Below the pieces are notes generated by a model. The model ran no database searches. It was given only the letters and a program-made list of their open reading frames with translations, and had not been told where the DNA came from. Of a stretch of DNA of 64,000 nucleotides, positions 51,645-61,939 are shown one piece after another. Numbering within the stretch: the stretch's first letter is position 1; every line of letters begins with the position of its first letter. Both the position numbers and the translations under genes were made by a program. Source of the stretch: Ichthyophis bannanicus (Eukaryota; Chordata; Amphibia; Gymnophiona; Ichthyophiidae); the NCBI GenBank assembly GCA_033557465.1, contig CM066033.1, positions 383,601,289 through 383,665,288 on the forward strand, in the 5' to 3' direction.

Positions 51645-52284
51645 CCGAGGATGCTTGAGCCTCATGGGAAGTGCTGAGCTTGGAGCTTAGCATCAGGGAG
51701 GCCGGGGCCAAGTCAGACCTGGGGAACAGTTTTTTCTGCAACTCTGACCTCTTCTTGTAGGTCTTAGGCATCATGGCCTGGCACAGGTGCTGTCATGGTC
51801 CAGTCCCAGGCACCATGGGCAGCAGCCATGGGTGTTGGTCACTGACATAGTTTGACTGCAGCAGTCACATTTTTTGAACTTACCAGGGGAAATAGTAGGA
51901 AGCACTCCGCTGGGGTCGATGACCCCCTGGTGAAAAAAGGCAAATGCCAATCGAGGCAAGCCTCAATCAAAAAAAGGGGAAAAGGAGCCAAGAAGAGCAC
52001 CGGCTCGAGGCGGGAAGAGGAACCGGTTTGCAAACTGGGAAAAGCTAACTTTAAGAATATTTAGGAAGGATTTTTTTGGGGTAAACAGGACTGATGTCCT
52101 TTGAGCTCCATGGAAAGAACTAGACTGAGCATGATGGCACTGTTGGGTGGGAAGGGGACCACGCATGCATGGTAGCATGTCCCAAAGGCTTTCCTTGAAA
52201 GCTGGGGAAATGCTCCGCGCGGGCTCCATCGGCGCCGATGTCACCCCATATGTGAGGACTTACTTCCTGCTTGTTCCTGGAGAA
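51645..52284 (-). pseudogene. DIRS-I copy 3 left end and gag start
   Basis: The minus frame 51959-51771 reads Phe-Lys-Lys-Cys-Asp-Cys-Cys-Ser-Gln-Thr-Met, then His-Gly-Cys-Cys-Pro-Trp-Cys-Leu-Gly, the Cys/His gag block. The inverted end at 52130-52284 contains GGCGCCGATG and TATGTGAGGACTTACTTCC. It is close to 21586-22235. Confidence 0.8.
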
Positions 52285-52578
52285 CTCGAGCAGGACCAAA
52301 TTTAAAGCCCTTTATATGATGTCAGGGGAGTTGACCAAAGCTCTTTGGTGGAGTCTGCTTTAGTCAGACAGTTGTGACCCTATTTTATGTTTTTTTGGTG
52401 TGACATCAGAGGTTTTTCACTATTTGAAGAGCTTTGGTTAACTCTATTCCCCAGCTGACTCTTTGTGAATCATTGCCAGCAATCCTTGGAGCATATAACC
52501 CTCATTCTATGAAGCCTGAAGGAGAGCTCAAGAAAATAAGCAGGAGCTCGAGACACAGTTCTGTGTCGCTTTAAATTG
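52285..52578. repeat. Flank shared with 22236-22531
   Basis: Non-coding; the match to the other locus ends at 52578, where an L2 fragment starts. Confidence 0.75.
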
Positions 52579-53775
52579 CATCCCTCAAGATTCAGCCCTC
52601 TCTGGATTATTATTCAAGTTATATATTCAACCAGTCTCTAACCTACTATGGGAGTGGAACATGCACTTTCACCTCTACGCAGATGACATCACGTTCAATA
52701 TGCCGTACAACACTAACAACCCAGACTTCACAATTATAGCGGATGTCTTCAATGCTGTGACAAACTTCCTTGCCAGTATAAACCTCACAGTAAAGTAAAA
52801 CTGAAGATCTACTCATATTCAGAGATCAGGATTCAACCCACCAAAAAAGATAATAACACAAGATGCGGAAATAACAATAAAACAAGAGATCAAATATCTA
52901 GGTATAACCTTTGACAGCAGCCTCAACATGGCTGTTCACATCAAAAATGCATCTAAAACGGCATACTGTAAGCTAAAGCTCCTCAAGCCCCTTCAACACC
53001 TACTACAGGATACAGACTTCAGAAAAATATTATAAACCAGTGTTACACCACACCTCGACTATGGAAACATCATCTGCCAAGGCCTCCCAAAAAACGCTCT
53101 ATTTCCTCTACCACTAGTCCAAAATACTGCCGCCAGAATTCTAACTACTAGTTCTACCATGCAACATATAACACCAATCCTAAAAAGTCTACACTGGCTC
53201 CCAATAGCACAGCGGGCAAAATACAAAGCCATCACCACCGCCTTCAAAATCATGCACAATCTCTCAGCTCCATGCCTCACCGATCTGATCACAACAACAT
53301 ACTCAACAAGACCAAAAAGAGCTGCCAATCAGAACCTCCAGAACATTCACCCGCTCAGGACAAAAACCACACAACAGACCAGCAAAAGAGCATTCTCCTT
53401 ATATGTTCCATCAATGTGGAACTCATTACCAGATAATGTAAGAGCAGCAAAATCCATTACCAATCTAAAAAAACCTACTAAAAACAGATTTCTTCAGAAA
53501 ATACTATGGACCTGATGACAATACATAAACGGAACTTTAGCATACCACCCAGATTGGCAGTTCAGTTAAACCCGTCATTTCTCCCTCTGTAAGATGAAGA
53601 TCACCTCTCCATGAATATAATTCATTCCCTTCACATAGTTAACCCCATATTTATCTTCAAGTTGTATCCCCTTGTTTAATGTAAAACAATTCCTCTGTGA
53701 TTGTTATGCTGTTCGATGTAAACCACTTTGGACAAAGGTGGTATAGAAAAACTGTTAAATTAAAAAAAAAAAAAT
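52579..53775 (+). mobile_element. L2-type LINE, 3' part
   Basis: It starts in RT near the active site (Leu-Tyr-Ala-Asp-Asp-Ile-Thr-Phe at about 52675) and runs through Ile-Lys-Tyr-Leu-Gly-Ile and Leu-His-Trp-Leu-Pro-Ile to a C-terminal frame (53159-53515, 118 codons), then a 3' UTR and an A run at 53762-53775. It carries a few stops. It is related to, but clearly distinct from, the L2 at 36568. Confidence 0.82.
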
Positions 53776-53873
53776 TCTATGTCCCCTCATAGCAGAGCTT
53801 GCTTTCAATTGAAAGATGCTCTTCCTATGCATTTATGCCACAGACGTATTTAAACATCTATCATATCTCCTCT
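53776..53873 (-). mobile_element. CR1-B fragment, left of DIRS-II
   Basis: Minus-strand CR1-B ORF2 sequence (Gly-Asp-Met-Ile region and a Glu-Ser-Lys-Leu-Cys-like piece). It is one half of the target of DIRS-II; the other half is 59831-60240. Confidence 0.8.
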
Positions 53874-54009
53874 TTCCTTATCGTCCCTCCAGTCCAGTCC
53901 CGAACCTCTGGGTTTAGCAACAAATCTCGCAGCTTGAGACTGAGCACGTCATCTTCTTGATGACACTGGCATAAATAACCCAGGAACCGCCTCCTTGCTC
54001 CAGTAATCT
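53874..54009 (+). repeat. DIRS-II left inverted end
   Basis: It starts TTCCTTATCGTCCCTCCAG. The complement of bases 53889-54009 recurs at the right end. A CATAAATAA element at about 53971 could serve as a weak core promoter. Confidence 0.85.
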
Positions 54010-54804
54010 GTCTCTAAGCAGCTGGAGGAGTAGCGAGTCTGGGGGTTCAGGACTCACTTGAGGAATAAATAAGGAGAGTCAGTTAGTTTAGGGATAAGAT
54101 AGGATAAGCACTCATTATTAGTATTATTATTTTTTTAAAAAGAAGAGAATATATTGTTTGGAGAAAGGCAAGGCAGGCTGAACTGCTGCAAAGAGGTGCC
54201 CCACCTCTCCCCCCTCCCCTTGAGGTCTGCTCATCGTCGGGGGAAAGCGAGTGGGAGTGATAGGGGAAGACCTCCGGCTCCCAAACCTGCTGTATGGGTG
54301 AGGAGCCGGGAGAGTGCTCATCCAGAAGCAGCTGAAATTAGGCGGGCTTCGGTTCTGCAGCGGCGATCGCTGAAGCCGCTCCTCCAGCAGCATAATCTTA
54401 CCCGACGCCGAAGCGCTGATCAAAGGCTGAGCACGGGGAGAGATTGGTGGTACACTCTTCTGACTACAAGTTCTCCGGCTGAGGTAAGCGGGCTGCGAAT
54501 TGTGCAGGGGGCAGGCAGTTAGTGGTTTTTGGGACCGCGTGTGCAGGCATATCCGGGAGGGTAGGCCCGGCCGCCGTGTGGGAAACGCTGAAGTGAAAAT
54601 CTCCTGGAACCAGAGGCGTTTTCCTTAAGAGATCTTTGGTGGAGAGTTGGTAACTGTTAAGGTGAGGTTCCTGAAGGGAGACTCTGCTTAATGTTGGCAT
54701 TTAAAAAACCCTGGATAGCTTCTGAGAGGAAAGCTGTGTGGATTCAGGTCAGACAAAGGGGAGCTGAGTTTCTTTGGCAGTAACAGGCTTCCCAGCCGAA
54801 CGGC
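54010..54804 (+). other. DIRS-II 5' untranslated region
   Basis: No conserved frame. It lies between the inverted end and the gag ATG at 54805. Moderately GC-rich in its middle. Confidence 0.6.
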
Positions 54805-56292
54805 ATGCCTTCCAGGCCTCAGTGTTTGGTATGTGGGGCTAGAAGTGGATCGGTGTCAGAAGCGGGGGTGTTCAGAGGGTGCGTACAAGAAGCAGCCTCT
54901 ATGGAGCAAACCTTAGAAGTGGGGTTAGAGGGTCAGAAAGGGACCTCTTCAGCCCTACTGGAACATCTTTCTCCTTCTTTGCCACCCCAGGAGCCGGTAG
55001 CGGGGCCGTCCTCGGCTCCAGACCTTCCCTCTTCCCAGCCTCTATTACAGGGGGGCTTGGTGGCAATATTTTCTCCGGATTTTGTGGCACTGCTCCAGCA
55101 GACCTTTGGTGGGGGTATGCGAGGCTCAGGAGTCAGTTCCGCGGAGGGAGAACTGGGTGGGAAGCGCCCAGGGACTCCCCTGGACTTAAGGGCGTGCTGC
55201 GCCCCGTCTAAAAAGCCTAAGAGTGTGAGGTACAGGACGGAACAGGCCATAGCTTCGGAGGGGCACCAGCCTGAGGACTTGGAAGACATAGATGTAGAGG
55301 AGGAACTAGAGGAAGGTGAGCTCACGGAGCAGGAGGACCAAACAAGGGTAGTTCGAGTATTCCGGCGGGAGGAATTGCCGGCGCTCATTACTGAAACGCT
55401 TAAGCGTCTTAACATGCCTTCTACGGGGTCGGCGGAGGATTCCACCATGGAGGACCCATTATTGAAAGCCGTGCTTAAGGCTCAAAGAGTTTTCCCGGTG
55501 CATAGAATAATGAGAGAGATGATTCAGGAGGAATGGGATATGCCAGAGGCAGGGCTCAAGGGGTCCAGAGCTATGGCACATCTTTATCCTTTGGTGGATC
55601 AGGATAGAGATCTCTTTCGAACTCCCAAAGTGGATGCGGCAGTGTTGGCTGTTACTAAGAAGACAACGATTCCTGTAGAAGGCAGTGCCACTCTCAAGGA
55701 TGCCCAGGACAGGAGACTGGACACCTTGTTAAAGCAGGTTTTTGACATCAATGTGCTATCCATGCACGCCTCTATTTGTGGGGCATGGGTTGCAAGGGCC
55801 TGTCTTCGGTGGTCACAGAGGATTCAGGGAGTGCAGGTAGAGGACCTGGCCAAGGAGGCGGCCCGGTTGGAATCCGGAGCGGCTTATCTGGCAGATATTC
55901 ATTATGACCTTATTTGAGGCCTTTTGAAGAGCATGGCGTCAGTTATAGCTGCACGGAGGTATCTCTGTCTTCGTAACTGGGCGGCGGATGGTTCCTCTAA
56001 AGCACGGCTTGGTAAACTCCCATTTAGGGGTAAGCTCCTCTTTGGAGAGGATTTGGATAAATTGGTAAAGGACCTGGGGGAGTCTCAGGGCGAAAGGCTG
56101 CCTGAGGACAAACAGAAGCAAGGACGTCCAACTGTGGCGACCAAAAGTCAGCAGAGGGAGTTTTGCTGCTTTCATTCGCCGAGATTTGGGCAGTTTCAGA
56201 GAGGACGTTTTCCCTACAGAAGTCAGGGGTTTCGAGGAGCAGGTAGAGGATTTGCGGCATCCTTGTCCTCGAGCCTCAGAAAATCGCAATGA
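54805..56292 (+). pseudogene. DIRS-II gag, one in-frame stop
   Basis: The ATG at 54805 opens 370 codons to a TGA at 55915-55917. The same frame continues to 56292, so the full gag was about 495 residues. It begins with a Cys-x2-Cys (residues 8-11), then a Pro-rich region, an acidic stretch (residues 150-180), a helical capsid-like core (about 195-400), and a basic Gln/Arg/Gly-rich tail with Arg-Gly-Arg-Phe-Pro. Only part of the Cys/His block seen in DIRS-I gag is present. The role as particle protein is inferred from position and layout. Confidence 0.75.
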
Positions 56293-57190
56293 AGTCAGGG
56301 GGGTCCAGGTGGGATTGGTGCCCGTGGGAAGTCGACTACAGGAGTTTTATCCGGCCTGGACCCAAATTACATCAGATCAGTGGGTGTTGGAGGTAATTCA
56401 GGAAGGATATGCTCTTGAATTCCAACGCCAGGTGATTGATTCCTTCATTCAATCTCCCTGCAAGGCACGCTCAAAGCTGTCAGCAGTGCAGGAGACCTTA
56501 GAAAGACTCCTGGACCTCAAGGTGGTGGTGCTGGTACCTCCAGACCAGTACGGCTGCGATCGGTACTCCATATACTTTGTGGTGCCAAAGAAAGAAGGAA
56601 CATTTCGGCCAATTCTGGATCTCAAGAGAGTAAATCAATGTCTCCGGGTGTCTCATTTTCGGATGGAGACTTTGAGGTCAGTCATTGTAGCAGTACGACA
56701 GAGGGAGTTTCTGACTTCTTTAGATTTGTCAGAGGCTTACCTACACATTCCAATTCGCTTGGAGCATCAGCGGTTTCTCAGATTTGCAGTTCCTATGGGA
56801 CATTTTCAGTTCCAGGCGTTGCCGTTTGGTTTGGCAACAGCTCCACAAACCTTCACCAAGGTGATGGTTGTGGTGGCAGCAGCATTGAGCAAGGAAGGTG
56901 TGTTAGTTCACCCTTACCTGGATGATTGGTTGATTCGGGCAAAGTCGAGGAGCAACAGCAAGTCGGCTACTCTCCGGGTGGTGCAGTTCCTGCGGAGCCT
57001 CGGTTGAGTAGTCAATGTAGCGAAGAGCAGACTGTCTTCATCACAGGATCTGGAGTATCTGGGTGCTTGCTTCGACACGAGAGTAGGAGGAATCTTCCTG
57101 CCACAACTGAGGGCGTGAAGGCTAAGAAAGCTCATCCGCACCTTTTTGAAGAGAGAAACTCCCACGGCGTGGCATTATCTACAGCTTCTG
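56186..57190 (+). pseudogene. DIRS-II reverse transcriptase
   Basis: It overlaps the end of gag by about 100 bases in the +1 frame and has no ATG at its start, so gag-RT frameshifting or a separate start would be needed. Motifs: Pro-Lys-Lys-Glu-Gly-Thr-Phe-Arg-Pro-Ile-Leu-Asp-Leu-Lys, Ser-Leu-Asp-Leu-Ser-Glu-Ala-Tyr (catalytic Asp), Leu-Pro-Phe-Gly-Leu-Ala, and Pro-Tyr-Leu-Asp-Asp-Trp-Leu-Ile-Arg near 56925. A TGA at 57005-57007 interrupts; the same frame then reads on into the thumb. The catalytic residues are intact. Confidence 0.9.
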
Positions 57191-57293
57191 GGAACAATGG
57201 CGGCTACGCTCGAGTTAGTGCCATGGGCCAGAGCCCACATGCGACCACTGCAGAGGGGCATTGCTCCAGAGATGGTCGCACCAGTAGGACCAG

Positions 57294-57744
57294 TTGTCTC
57301 AGAGGATGCCCTGTCCACCGGAGACACGTCAAGCTCTCCAGTGGTGGCTACGTCCAGGATGTCTAGAAAAGGGGATGCCTTTGGAATCTCCATCTTGGAT
57401 ACCGCTAACAATGGATTCCAGTCTGTTCGGCTGGGGAGCGCACTTCGAAGGATGGTTCACCCAGGGCCAGTGGACAGGACTAGAGAAGGTTTGGTCCATC
57501 AACAGGTTGGAGCTGCAGGCTGTAACTCTAGCACTTCAGGCCTTTCAGCCAAGGCTGCAGGGGAAGGCGATCCGAGTGCTGTCCGAAAACGTGACGTCAG
57601 TGGCCTACATCAATCGCCAGGGAGGCACCAGCAGTGTAGCTCTGGAGGACAAGGCCGAGCAGCTGTTAAGCTGGGCTGAAGTAAATCTGGTGACTTTGTC
57701 AGCAGCACATGTGGCAGGGGTAGACAACATGAAAGCCGATTTTT
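57294..57744 (+). pseudogene. DIRS-II RNase H
   Basis: The frame has Leu-Thr-Met-Asp-Ser-Ser-Leu-Phe-Gly-Trp-Gly (first Asp), Asn-Arg-Leu-Glu-Leu-Gln-Ala (Glu), Leu-Ser-Glu-Asn-Val-Thr, where Asp-Asn is usual, and Val-Asp-Asn-Met-Lys-Ala-Asp (last Asp). The Asp to Glu change at the third position would likely weaken activity. A frame shift near 57745 leads into the recombinase. Confidence 0.85.
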
Positions 57745-59234
57745 TTGAGTCGGGTCAGGGTGGACACAGGAGAGTGGGTTCTCCATCCAGAGGTATTCGC
57801 ACTACTGGTACATCGGTGGAGGACTCTAGTGATGGATCTTATGGTAACGTTTGCGTCAGCAAAGGCCAGTCGCTTCTTCAGCAGAAGGCGAGAAAGGATG
57901 TCAGAAGGTCTCAATGCTCTAATACAGGGGTGGCCGGAAGGACAGCTCCTGTAGGTGTTTCCACCCTGGCTGTTAATAGGTCGCATGCTACAGTGAATAG
58001 AGCATCACAAGGGTCAAGTGATCCTGATTGTGCCGAATTGGCCAAGGAGGCCATGGTATGCTGATCTGATACGACTCCTGGTGGATCGGCCATGGCGGCT
58101 ACCGGTCAGGGGAGACCTATTAGTACAGGGTCCACTGAACATGCCTCAGGTGGAGCGATTCTTGCTTATGGCCTGGCTCTTGAAAGGGCAAGGCTGAGGG
58201 CGAGGGAATACTTGGCAGCGGTAATTTCTACCTTGTTGAAGGTCAGGCGTCGGTCTACCTCGCTAGCGTATGTACGGGTCTGGCGTATTTTTGAGGCATG
58301 GTGTGAAGCCCGGCAGGTTCAATTGTTGAAGGCTTCGGTTCCACAAGTTCTGTCCTTTTTTGCAGGACGGCTTTGATAAGGGCCTAGCGGCAGCATCCTT
58401 GAGAGTTCGGTTAGCAGCACTGTCCTGTTATCGGAGGAAGGTACAGGGGTAGGCGCTCGGGACGCCTCCGGATATTAAGCGATTTTTACGAGCGGCGTTG
58501 CTCTTGAGGCCTCCGTGTAGAGCAACGGTGCCCATATGGGATCTCAATTTAGTGCTGGAGGCGTTAGTACGCGAGCCGTTTGAGCCCTTGGGTAACACAT
58601 CAATAAAAGATCTTTCTCTCAAGGTGGTATTTCTGGTGGCTATTTGTTCTGCTTGAAGGATTTCAGAGTTACAGGCTTTGTCGTGTAGAGAACCATTTTT
58701 GTCATTCTATGACAAAAAGGTGGTATTGAGGCCCGTTCCCTCATTTTTGCCTAAGGTGGTTTTGGCGTTTCATTTGAATCAGGTTGTTTCATTGCTGGTT
58801 TTTGAAAACGATAGTAAGGATGCGACTAAAGGGAGGTTGCATCTACTAGATGTTCGTCAAGTGCTAAGGAAGTATCTGCAGAGGACAGCTTTGTTCCACA
58901 AGTCAGATAGACTGTTTGTCTTGTTTGGGGGAGCAAGACAAGGAGAAGCGGCTCAAAGGCTTCCATTGCGAGATGGCTCAAAAATGCCATTGTGTCGGCA
59001 TACATGTTCAAGGGTAAGTCCGTTCCAAAAGGCCTGAGGGCTCATTTGACTAGGGCACAGGTGGCATCTTGGGCTGAGTATAGCTTGGTGCCAGCTGTTG
59101 AGATTTGTAAAGTGGCGACTTGGTCGTCTTTGAATTCATTTGTCAAGCATTACCGTCTAGATGTTCAGGCGGAAAGGGATACTCACTTCGGATCAGCAGT
59201 GCTTCAGGCTGGTCTGGCAGGTCCCTCCCATTGA
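57745..59234 (+). pseudogene. DIRS-II tyrosine recombinase
   Basis: Pieces in order: a link region (57745-57954), a core-binding part with Phe-Glu-Ala-Trp-Cys-Glu-Ala (58092-58376), the catalytic start near 58650, where a TGA stands just before Arg-Ile-Ser-Glu-Leu, and 58678-59234 with Lys-Val-Val-Leu-Ala-Phe-His-Leu-Asn-Gln, Arg-Ala-His-Leu-Thr-Arg (His-x-x-Arg) and Phe-Val-Lys-His-Tyr-Arg-Leu (Tyr nucleophile). It would insert the circular DNA. Several TGA codons look like decayed CGA. Confidence 0.88.
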
Positions 59235-59257
59235 ATTTTTCACTGCTCTGTTACATC

Positions 59258-59352
59258 CCCAGAGGTTCGGGACTGGACTGGAGGGATGATAAGGAAGGTG
59301 AAATTAGACTTACCTGCTAATTGTTGTTCCTTGAGGAACTCCAGTCCAGTCC
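59258..59352 (+). repeat. DIRS-II internal complementary region (circle-junction template)
   Basis: Bases 59258-59296 are the complement of the left tip from 53874; bases 59297-59352 are the complement of the right tip back from 59830. The two meet exactly at 59296/59297 (GATAAGGAA/GGTGAAATT). This is the feature that lets DIRS cDNA circularise. Confidence 0.92.
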
Positions 59353-59667
59353 CACATTCCTCCCTGGTGGTGTTCTTGGACTGTAGCCTGAAGTGAAAGA
59401 GTATTTCACAGGTAAACTGGAGGGGCAGCTATAGGGGTTGCGGTCCATCAGGGGAGAGGAGTTAATACATTGGGGATTAGGTAGTGATCTGGGTCCTTCG
59501 TAGAGGGCGAGGGCAGACCCAAGCAGTGCAAGGGGTACAAATTGCCTTTTGTGTAAATTACAAGAAATGGTGTTGGCCTTTTTTTCTCTGAATTAAATTT
59601 ATATAGTTGCAGTTAGAATGTTATAATAACTACTTAGTTGTTGCTCTGGTGAGTCTGCTTTGTCAAT
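59353..59667 (+). other. DIRS-II spacer between internal complementary region and right end
   Basis: About 315 bases without coding potential. Confidence 0.6.
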
Positions 59668-59830
59668 AGGTTACTGGAGCAAGGAGGCGGTTCCTGGGCT
59701 ATTTATGCCAGTGTCATCAAGAAGATGACATGCTCAGTCTCCAAGCTGCAGGTGGAGGTGCTAAACCCAGAGGTTCGGGACTGGACTGGAGTTCCTCAAG
59801 GAACAATTAGCAGGTAAGTCTAATTTCACC
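59668..59830 (+). repeat. DIRS-II right inverted end
   Basis: Complement of the left end to about 59785, followed by a right-only tip of 45 bases that holds GTTCCTCAAGGAAC and CAGGTAAGT. It ends CTAATTTCACC at 59830. Confidence 0.87.
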
Positions 59831-60240
59831 ATACCACCTATTCTCTAAAGTATGCATATTAAGATATTTTAGACTGTCCTTATATACTTTCTAACGAAGA
59901 CCACTAACCATTTTAGTAGCCACCCTCTGCATCTCCCTTTGAAGGTGTGGTCTCCAGAATTGCATGCAATACTCCAAATGAGGTCATACCAGAGAGAGAC
60001 TTATTCAGAGGCACTATCACTTCCTTTTTTCTGTTGCCATTCCTCTTCCTATGCACCCAAGCATCCTTCTGTTTTCACCGTCGCCTTTTCTACCTGTTTA
60101 GCTACTTTAAGATCATTAGAAACACTCACGCTCAGGCCCCACTCTTCTTTTGTGGACAGAAGTACTTCACCACCTACACTGTACCGCTCCCTTGGATTTT
60201 TGCAGCCCAAATGTCATGACCCTGTATTTTTTAGCATTAA
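59831..60240 (-). mobile_element. CR1-B fragment, right of DIRS-II
   Basis: The upstream half of the CR1-B copy begun at 53776. On the minus strand it shows the same order as 49321-49690. It is truncated near 60240, where L1-C starts. Confidence 0.8.
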
Positions 60241-60399
60241 AATCTCAGCTTCCAGAGGAAGTGATGTCACCCAACCTAATGGCAGCCTAGGGACTTCTCT
60301 CTGCTCCCCCATGTGATTAAAGGCCCCTGATTAGGTGAATTCCAGCAGCGCTGGCAGCGGGAAACGCTGCTAAGAAGAGTGGGGAACAGTTGCGGCTCG

Positions 60400-61329
60400 A
60401 TGGCAGCCAAAATGAATGTGCTGGAGGTGAAAGAAAAGCCACAGGTGTCCATGCGGCAGGGTCAAAAAGCGTGACCTCGGGTGAATCGGAGGAGAGCAGT
60501 GCTGGTAAGGAGCCAACTGAGCCCATAATCGCAGAATCAGCAAATTTAAATACGGAGCTCCAGTGGGGCTTTGAGGAGATAGCTTCAGAGTTCTGCTTCT
60601 TAAGGGAAGACACATTAAATAAAATTGCTGATCTCCCTACAGACCTTATGAGGTGGGCGGCTGCATGGAGGATACAGAGGATAAACTGGAGGAGCACAGT
60701 GAGATATACTGATGGAGCTGCAATGTACAATGGATAATCAGAAAGGACAGACTGCTGATCTAACATACAAATTGGATGACATTGAAAACAGGATGTGGCA
60801 AAATAATGTGCATCTTCAGGGAGTTCCAGAGCAGAAAGCCGGGGCAGAGAATTTAGAGGGACTGGTGAAAACCCTAGAGAAGGAGTTGCTGAGCCCCAAA
60901 GAATATCAAGCCTGGGAACCGTACATGGAAGCGGAAAGAGTCCACCAAGCCCTGGGTAAATCTCCAGGGAATAAACCCCAAAATATTATAGTGTGGTTTC
61001 TGCGTTATCCTGATGCGGACTTGGTTTTGCACAGGGGAAGGAAGAAATCAGTACAACTTGGTAAAGCATCCACCTTCACATTGACACACTACAGAGAAAT
61101 GAAACCTGTGGCTGAGGTGCTCATAAAGGAGGGAATCCATTATTCGTGGGCCTTCCCTTTCTAAATGAACTTCGAGGTGGCAGGGAAAAAGGTTTTGGCG
61201 AAGGATCTGTCCGAGGCTTGGAGGGCACTGCACACAGTGGGACTAGTGAAGAACGATGAGCTGCCCTGGGCCCCAGTAAGTCGGGGACCAGAGACTAAGT
61301 GGCAGAGAGTAGGCAATCCTGGACATTGA
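60400..61329 (+). pseudogene. L1-C ORF1 protein
   Basis: It opens at ATG 60400 but the frame is lost after about 24 codons. The 60712-61164 piece has Asp-Ile-Glu-Asn-Arg-Met-Trp-Gln-Asn-Asn-Val-His-Leu-Gln-Gly-Val-Pro-Glu, the RRM start of L1-type ORF1, then Glu-Arg-Val-His-Gln and Pro-Gln-Asn-Ile-Ile. A TAA at 61162-61164 interrupts, and the frame continues to 61329. Confidence 0.8.
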
Positions 61330-61939
61330 AGGTGGCAGCCTGGAAGGTATGCTTTGTCTGGCCTGCTTCACTGCACTTTGCGGAAGAGCAGCAGAGAGGC
61401 TAGTTGCGGAGCTGTTTAGATGAACCAAGATCCCCAAGTTGGACTTTGGGACACTGGGGGAGGGGGGGAGGGGGGGTTGGTGGTTATTACATTGTGATAA
61501 GGGGTTATAGTATAGTTGTTAAAACTATATGTTGGCAAACTGTGGAGATGGATAAAGTTGGTATCCCATTGTTACTGTATAAGGGGGTGGGAAGTGCAGT
61601 TCTGGGTTGTTGGTGAGGGATTTGATGTATGTTTCTCTGGCCTGCATTGACAGCAGGCGATGGTGAAAGGGGGATTGGTTCGAAGATAAAGCAACTAGGG
61701 AGTGGGGTAGCATTGTGAAGTGGGGGGAGGGGGACAGAGAACTAGGCAACAGAGGGTAGATAATCAAATCTGGCTGTGAGATGAGGGGAGTGCATGAGCT
61801 TGGTGTGCTTGAGGACTATGAGATGGGGGAAGTACAGTGTGACTGGGGCCATGGGGAGGCATGTGTGTTGAGGTGGAGTATTGTTGGGCCCCTGCTTTAG
61901 GCCCGAGGAAGGTACAGGGAGCGTTGCTACTTACAACTG

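Larger units (their letters stand above)
46229..52284 (-). mobile_element. DIRS-I copy 3, minus strand, broken up by CR1 pieces
   Basis: The left end is at 52284. Gag (52262-51645, then 50854-50494) is interrupted by a minus CR1. A block of plus-strand CR1 sequence (48946-50493) replaces the capsid-to-RT part. RNase H (48945-47961), recombinase (47960-46640), and two copies of the terminal motif (46480-46520 and 46229-46400) follow. I join these as one element because orientation and gene order agree. The RT must have been lost with or before the CR1 block. Confidence 0.72.
53874..59830 (+). mobile_element. DIRS-II: complete DIRS element, no target duplication
   Basis: 5957 bp. Inverted ends (about 120 bp: 53889-54009 and 59668-59785), gag, RT, RNase H, tyrosine recombinase, and an internal complementary region at 59258-59352 whose centre joins the complement of the left tip to the complement of the right tip. 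The flanks are two halves of one CR1-B copy that fit together without loss or gain. All are DIRS hallmarks. Coding is damaged by several TGA stops and shifts. The family differs from DIRS-I in ends and proteins. Confidence 0.93.
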
